Source: Dehalococcoidia bacterium
GTDB taxonomy: Bacteria; Chloroflexota; Dehalococcoidia; SZUA-161; SpSt-899
Direction: 5' to 3'
DNA: 9,525 nucleotides
NCBI GenBank assembly: GCA_023271515.1
Contig: JALPXQ010000050.1
Span: 1 to 9,525 of the forward strand
The stretch's first letter is position 1; the number at the start of each line of letters is the position of its first letter. Positions 6,896-9,525 of the stretch are shown in pieces. A program made the translations under genes and the position numbers. The notes beneath the pieces are model-generated. The model did no database searches and had not been told where the DNA came from. It saw nothing but the letters and a program-made list of their open reading frames with translations.

Positions 6896-6923
6896 CCCCA
6901 CAAAGTCGAAGACTTTTTTAGGG
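6896..6923. terminator. Terminator-like hairpin after the 7003-7638 gene
   Basis: AAAGTC (6902-6907), a GAA loop and GACTTT (6911-6916) form the core, with CCC/GGG (6897-6899, 6921-6923) outside. On the plus strand the stem runs into six T residues. It lies 80 nt past the stop at 7003 and is the likely end of that transcript; after it the minus strand has ATCTTTTGAT. Confidence 0.5.
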
Positions 6924-7002
6924 AGAACTACAAAGAACCAAGTATTGTATCCCTCCGTATATCCCAGCAGTGACCCGTGTGTGCTACTTTCCTTGAAGAC
7001 CC

Positions 7003-7638
7003 TCAATCACCGGGCTTGAAAGCATCTAACCATATAGCATTGGGATGGTCGTGAATGTGATGATCCCAGAACCACCGTTCCCATCGCACTTTATACCAAC
7101 CATCGACCAACGACCAAGAGCCTTCCAATGTCCTCACAACAAAACCCGGCTTTGCTAAGTAAGTAAACCTTCCAACATCAGCCTGTTCATTTATACAGTG
7201 CTCCCACCTTGCCCAATGGTTCCCAAAACAACTGTTGTCGAGGACCGTCACGTCACTGACAGTATAGCTCCACATTAGACTAGCGCCTCCTCCTGAAATG
7301 CTCACTGCTACTGTCGTCTGACCTGCAGTTGTAGTCGGGTCATAATCTGAAAGCCACCTTGTAGTGCCTGGAGTAACCACATAATGTCTAGCCCAGGTAT
7401 GATCTGTGGCCCAGGCATTATTAAGTGTTTGCCAGCCAGGTACCGTCTGCAGACGCACATCGTAGAAATACCAATCGTACTGAGAGTTACCATCCGACAT
7501 GAGTTTCTGGATGTATGCTACTATGTGAAATTCTCCCTGCGGGAGACTGCCTACAGTTTCAGTGATTACCTCGACTGTTACGAAGTGGGGGGAGTTTGCT
7601 TCTGCCTGAGGAAAGTCCCCTGTTACTGGGAACATCAT
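7003..7638 (-). CDS. Aromatic-rich protein of unknown function
   Basis: 211 residues, not recognised. It is rich in Trp, Tyr, His and Thr with alternating hydrophobic residues (FVTVEVITETVG, TTVAVSISGGG), which suggests a beta-sandwich like many exported proteins. It has two Cys, at about 146 and 153. There is no signal peptide and no clear ribosome-binding site before the double ATG at 7638/7635, and an in-frame stop lies five codons upstream. This suggests an N-terminally cut exported protein or a start that is not recognised. It lies 34 nt after the stop of the 8377-7673 gene and could be in one transcript with it. The C-terminus is dense in Trp and His (WERWFWDHHIHDHP). Confidence 0.55.
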   Translation of the reverse strand: MMFPVTGDFPQAEANSPHFVTVEVITETVGSLPQGEFHIVAYIQKLMSDGNSQYDWYFYDVRLQTVPGWQTLNNAWATDHTWARHYVVTPGTTRWLSDYDPTTTAGQTTVAVSISGGGASLMWSYTVSDVTVLDNSCFGNHWARWEHCINEQADVGRFTYLAKPGFVVRTLEGSWSLVDGWYKVRWERWFWDHHIHDHPNAIWLDAFKPGD

Positions 7639-7672
7639 TGTCGTTATCTGTTATTTAGCTGTTGATCCCAGC

Positions 7673-8377
7673 TCATCTGATAGTAACCAACCGCAACCAT
7701 ACACACGGCGGTATGCCGATGCGATCTGGCCAAATTTGACCTATCTGCTCATACTTGGCCACCTCGATGAGCGACCGAACCAGGGTGTTAGGGCAATCGC
7801 TGTTGACGAGCGCTAAATGTGGAAACCAGTTCAGCTGGCCGTCTGGCAGTGTTTCCACCCTCTTCCGGAATCCAACCAAGATTGGGTTATGACGGGCGGG
7901 ATTCCTGGGATTCCCAAAGTCGTCAACCGCCATCTCATACACCCCCGTCTTGTGTAGCGCCTCCGTGAGCGCTGACGTATTTCCCCCGATTGCTATGATC
8001 GCAGCTCTCTGAGCAGCGGCACTCTGAAGCAACCGATGAAAGTCCTTATCGCCTACATTCACACGAACCCAGTTGCCGTCAAGGAGAATCACCTGCGGAA
8101 AGGTATCCGTCTTGATAAGGGTTCCAACATCCACCTGCTTCACTTCAAGCACATCCACACCCCTCATTTTACCAATGGTGGCAAGGTAGAGCGGATTAGG
8201 ATGTTCGTAGCCCACATACCATACCCTGACCTCTGCTATCAGCTCTCTCAACTTAACCACTTCTGGCCCCTCTGCTATGCCTACGTCTCCCAGCGTGCCA
8301 ACTACTGCTATTGATGCTATCAGCAACAATGCCGCAGCCACAAGCAAGGCGATGCCTTTTATTTTCCTTCGTTTCAT
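7673..8377 (-). CDS. Membrane-anchored protein of unknown function
   Basis: 234 residues from the ATG at 8377, chosen because GAGG lies eight bases upstream and the N-terminus becomes MKRRKIKG plus a hydrophobic stretch (about residues 8-28), a normal signal or anchor. The frame is open up to a TTG at 8545, but that extension overlaps the leader mini-ORF and gives a Lys-rich preface without a ribosome-binding site. The outer part alternates strands and helices (VILLDGNWVRVNV, AAIIAIGGNTSAL), suggesting an alpha/beta fold. There is one late Cys pair in the tail (SDCPNT, PPCVW). No catalytic motif is recognised. The leader at 8452-8480 and the promoter candidate at 8551-8579 precede it. Confidence 0.72.
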   Translation of the reverse strand: MKRRKIKGIALLVAAALLLIASIAVVGTLGDVGIAEGPEVVKLRELIAEVRVWYVGYEHPNPLYLATIGKMRGVDVLEVKQVDVGTLIKTDTFPQVILLDGNWVRVNVGDKDFHRLLQSAAAQRAAIIAIGGNTSALTEALHKTGVYEMAVDDFGNPRNPARHNPILVGFRKRVETLPDGQLNWFPHLALVNSDCPNTLVRSLIEVAKYEQIGQIWPDRIGIPPCVWLRLVTIR

Positions 8378-8413
8378 TCTTATTGCCTCAGTTTCTTTTT
8401 TTGCCCACTTTTT

Positions 8414-8435
8414 TGCGAGTATGGACGAACTCGCA
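8414..8435 (-). promoter_or_regulatory. Leader stem-loop before the 8377 gene
   Basis: TGCGAG (8414-8419) and CTCGCA (8430-8435) form a perfect 6-bp stem with a 10-base loop. On the minus strand six A residues follow. It stands between the mini-ORF and the ribosome-binding site, as in the two other leaders. Confidence 0.35.
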
Positions 8436-8451
8436 GCTTGTTTGGCCACAT

Positions 8452-8480
8452 TTAGCTTATCATCACTGGCTCTCACCTCC
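8452..8480 (-). promoter_or_regulatory. Leader mini-ORF with super-strong SD (copy 3)
   Basis: GGAGGTGA (8480-8473), GAGCC, then GTG ATG ATA AGC TAA (8466-8452): an ORF of four codons from GTG or three from ATG. It lies 74 nt before the ATG at 8377. It matches the GGAGGTGA-N-AGC pattern of the copies at 2218 and 3769. Confidence 0.42.
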
Positions 8481-8550
8481 CTCATCACCAGATGTGCCCC
8501 TCTACACAATAAATAACGATGCAGACGCCAAAAAATTAGGAGCAAACTCT

Positions 8551-8579
8551 CTTAAAGCAAGCCTATCTCTCGATGCCAA
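8551..8579 (-). promoter_or_regulatory. Candidate promoter for the 8377 gene
   Basis: On the minus strand TTGGCA (8579-8574) and TTTAAG (8556-8551) are 17 bases apart, matching 5 of 6 and 4 of 6 consensus bases. This is a motif reading only; the predicted leader of roughly 165 nt would contain the mini-ORF and stem-loop. Confidence 0.35.
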
Positions 8580-8592
8580 TGTTATGCTTTAG

Positions 8593-8645
8593 TTTTTCGA
8601 AAAAGTCTCAACCACGCCGATCCCCGCATCCCTGCCTTCGCAGGG
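8593..8645. repeat. Palindromes of REP-like type
   Basis: TTTTTCGAAAAA (8593-8604) is a perfect palindrome. CCCTGC-CTTC-GCAGGG (8630-8645) is a perfect 6-bp stem. Read on the minus strand the latter encodes LVPAKAGM, the same kind of peptide as the VIPAKAGI produced by the common GTCATTCCCGCGAAAGCGGG palindromes in many bacterial genomes, so it is probably a repetitive extragenic palindrome. Confidence 0.5.
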
Positions 8646-8947
8646 ACGAGCTCGCGAGGACAAGTTTCTCGTGACTCCCCAACGCGGTGTGTTACCTTCA
8701 GTCCAACACCGACTCCAAAGTAATAGTCCACCTTTTCCGAGATCCTAGTCTGTTGTATCACCTCCCCGCACTGTCGAGGGGGGCGTTCCCGAGATTCTTG
8801 GGGAAACTTACCTGTTACAATTTCACAATAATGATTTAGCTAGTTTGGCCTCCCCAAGTTTGGATTGATGGTTTGGCCGTACATGCTGTCGCCAATATAC
8901 CACATCCTATGCCTGAACATAAACCAGTGCCAACCGTGAACCGTCAA
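8646..8947. other. Intergenic stretch without a clear gene
   Basis: A minus frame is open from about 8840 to 8589 but runs through the REP-like palindrome and has no good start. There is a loose CCTCCCC/GGGGGG hairpin at 8761-8782 and a fourth, start-less TCACCTCC at 8759-8766. GTTTGG occurs three times (8843, 8858, 8871). No tRNA or other RNA gene is seen. Confidence 0.5.
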
Positions 8948-8969
8948 CCCCTGGGCCTGCGCCCGGGGG
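8948..8969. terminator. GC-rich 9-bp hairpin
   Basis: CCCCTGGGC (8948-8956), CTGC loop, GCCCGGGGG (8961-8969) pair fully with one wobble. No T-run follows on the plus strand. It directly adjoins copy B of the dispersed repeat and may be part of a mobile or repeated unit rather than a terminator. Confidence 0.4.
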
Positions 8970-8972
8970 CAG

Positions 8973-9000
8973 ACCTGGCAACCTGAGTAGTTACCCTACC
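8973..9000 (+). repeat. Dispersed repeat, copy B
   Basis: It matches 6178-6205 at 26 of 28 bases. A reverse partner of its core lies at 9122-9133 (GGTAACCACTCA, 11 of 12), so two inverted ends bound the 8984-9133 stretch upstream of pyrC. No ORF is seen between them. Confidence 0.6.
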
Positions 9001-9116
9001 GTATTATATAACGAAAAGACAGGCAAAATACTGCTTCTTGATGCCATATACGACTTAGAGTTGATTTTCTTCACTTATTCGGAGCATAACCGGATAGAAG
9101 CCGATGTTTCGCCATT

Positions 9117-9144
9117 TTGAGGTAACCACTCAACATGGTATAAT
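9117..9144 (+). promoter_or_regulatory. Promoter of pyrC (extended -10)
   Basis: TTGAGG (9117-9122), a 16-base spacer and a perfect TATAAT (9139-9144) preceded by TGG, an extended -10. The start of transcription would be near 9151, leaving a leader of only about 19 nt, too short for a PyrR-type attenuator. The arms TTGAG and CTCAA (9117-9121, 9129-9133) form a small inverted repeat over the -35 and spacer that could be an operator. Confidence 0.72.
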
Positions 9145-9169
9145 CACCACGAAGGACGTCTGGTAACAA

Positions 9170-9525
9170 ATGAATCTGCTCATCCGGAACGGACGGATAA
9201 TTGACCCATCGCAGGGGATAGATTGCGTCGGGGACCTCCTGGTCGCTAATGGCAGGATCGCACAGATCGGCAAGCAAGTAACAATTCCCGACCGACAGCA
9301 CTCCGTACTTCAGGCCCAAGGGATGATTGTCTGTCCGGGCTTCATCGATCTGCACTGCCATCTCCGCCAGCCAGGATTTGAAGCGAAGGAGACCATCGCC
9401 AGCGGAACCAAGGCCGCCGCCAGAGGCGGATTTACCACCGTTTGCTGTATGCCCAACACCAATCCACCCATAGATACCCAAGCCGTAGTGGAGCAAGTCC
9501 AGAGGATAGCCTCTGCTGAAGCTGT
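9170..9525 (+). CDS. pyrC: Dihydroorotase (N-terminal part)
   Basis: The frame is open from the ATG at 9170 to the right edge, 118 codons plus two bases. Dihydroorotase interconverts carbamoyl aspartate and dihydroorotate, step three of pyrimidine synthesis, in the cytoplasm. The amidohydrolase N-terminus is clear: MNLLIRNGRIIDPSQG, then PGFIDLHCHLRQPGFE at 56-71 with zinc ligands His62 and His64 and substrate-binding Arg66, then GFTTVCCMPNTNPP at 87-100 with the substrate-contacting Asn96. The usual HLREPG reads HLRQPG here, a mild variant. GAAGGA (9151-9156) is a somewhat distant ribosome-binding site, 13 bases upstream. The gene is divergent from all the others. The remaining roughly 310 residues lie outside the window, so downstream pyr genes cannot be seen. 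Confidence 0.93.
   Translation, partial: MNLLIRNGRIIDPSQGIDCVGDLLVANGRIAQIGKQVTIPDRQHSVLQAQGMIVCPGFIDLHCHLRQPGFEAKETIASGTKAAARGGFTTVCCMPNTNPPIDTQAVVEQVQRIASAEA

Noticed and set aside
8377..8545. Longer N-terminus (from TTG 8545) for the unknown membrane protein
   Set aside because: It has no ribosome-binding site, would bury the membrane segment behind a 56-residue basic preface, and overlaps the leader mini-ORF and stem-loop.
8589..8840. Minus-strand open frame reading VDYYFGVGVGLKV... to 8589
   Set aside because: It has no convincing start, and its C-terminal part (LVPAKAGM) is the translation of a REP-like palindrome, so the openness is probably fortuitous.
9071..9496. Minus-strand open frame of 141 codons at the right end
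   Set aside because: It is antisense to the clear pyrC coding frame and has no recognisable product.
1..9525. tRNA, rRNA, CRISPR array or transposase
   Set aside because: No cloverleaf, rRNA-like block, regularly spaced direct repeats or transposase motif was seen on either strand.

Overview
The window looks like a stretch of bacterial chromosome, most likely from a Chloroflexota (Dehalococcoidia-like) environmental genome. That placement is an inference from the style of the dihydroorotase, the ECF sigma factor and its membrane-anchored partner; there is no rRNA or other firm phylogenetic marker. Eight minus-strand loci fill positions 1-8377 and are read right to left. One plus-strand gene, pyrC, leaves the right edge. 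The 8378-9169 gap between the two directions is full of repeats and palindromes.

In minus-strand order the loci are: a membrane-anchored protein of unknown function (8377-7673); an aromatic-rich protein of unknown function with no export signal (7638-7003); the C-terminal part of a trypsin-like (S1) serine protease (6813-6316); an ECF sigma factor (6112-5564); its likely anti-sigma or sensor partner, with one membrane segment and a large outer domain (5525-3838, broken by a frameshift near 4152); an exported protein with two CxxC pairs (3697-2754, apparently broken by a frameshift at an A5 run); an exported C39-like cysteine peptidase (2116-821); and a lipoprotein of tandem 52-residue beta-propeller-like repeats (522-1, running off the left edge).

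The sigma and anti-sigma genes are 38 bp apart and clearly form one unit. The genes around them encode mainly exported or surface proteins, which fits an extracytoplasmic regulon, but no shared promoter could be shown. Three of the exported-protein genes share an unusual leader. It has a very strong Shine-Dalgarno sequence of the form GGAGGTGA-N-AGC, then an ORF of only 2-4 codons, then a hairpin, 70-100 nt ahead of the gene's own ribosome-binding site. This is the most interesting candidate for an undescribed regulatory arrangement here.

The region also shows signs of decay or of assembly indels: two frameshifts at simple repeats, one headless protease and one possible small broken gene. It carries a set of C-rich/G-rich hairpins and a 28-bp dispersed repeat. 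A reverse partner of that repeat abuts the strong extended -10 promoter of pyrC.
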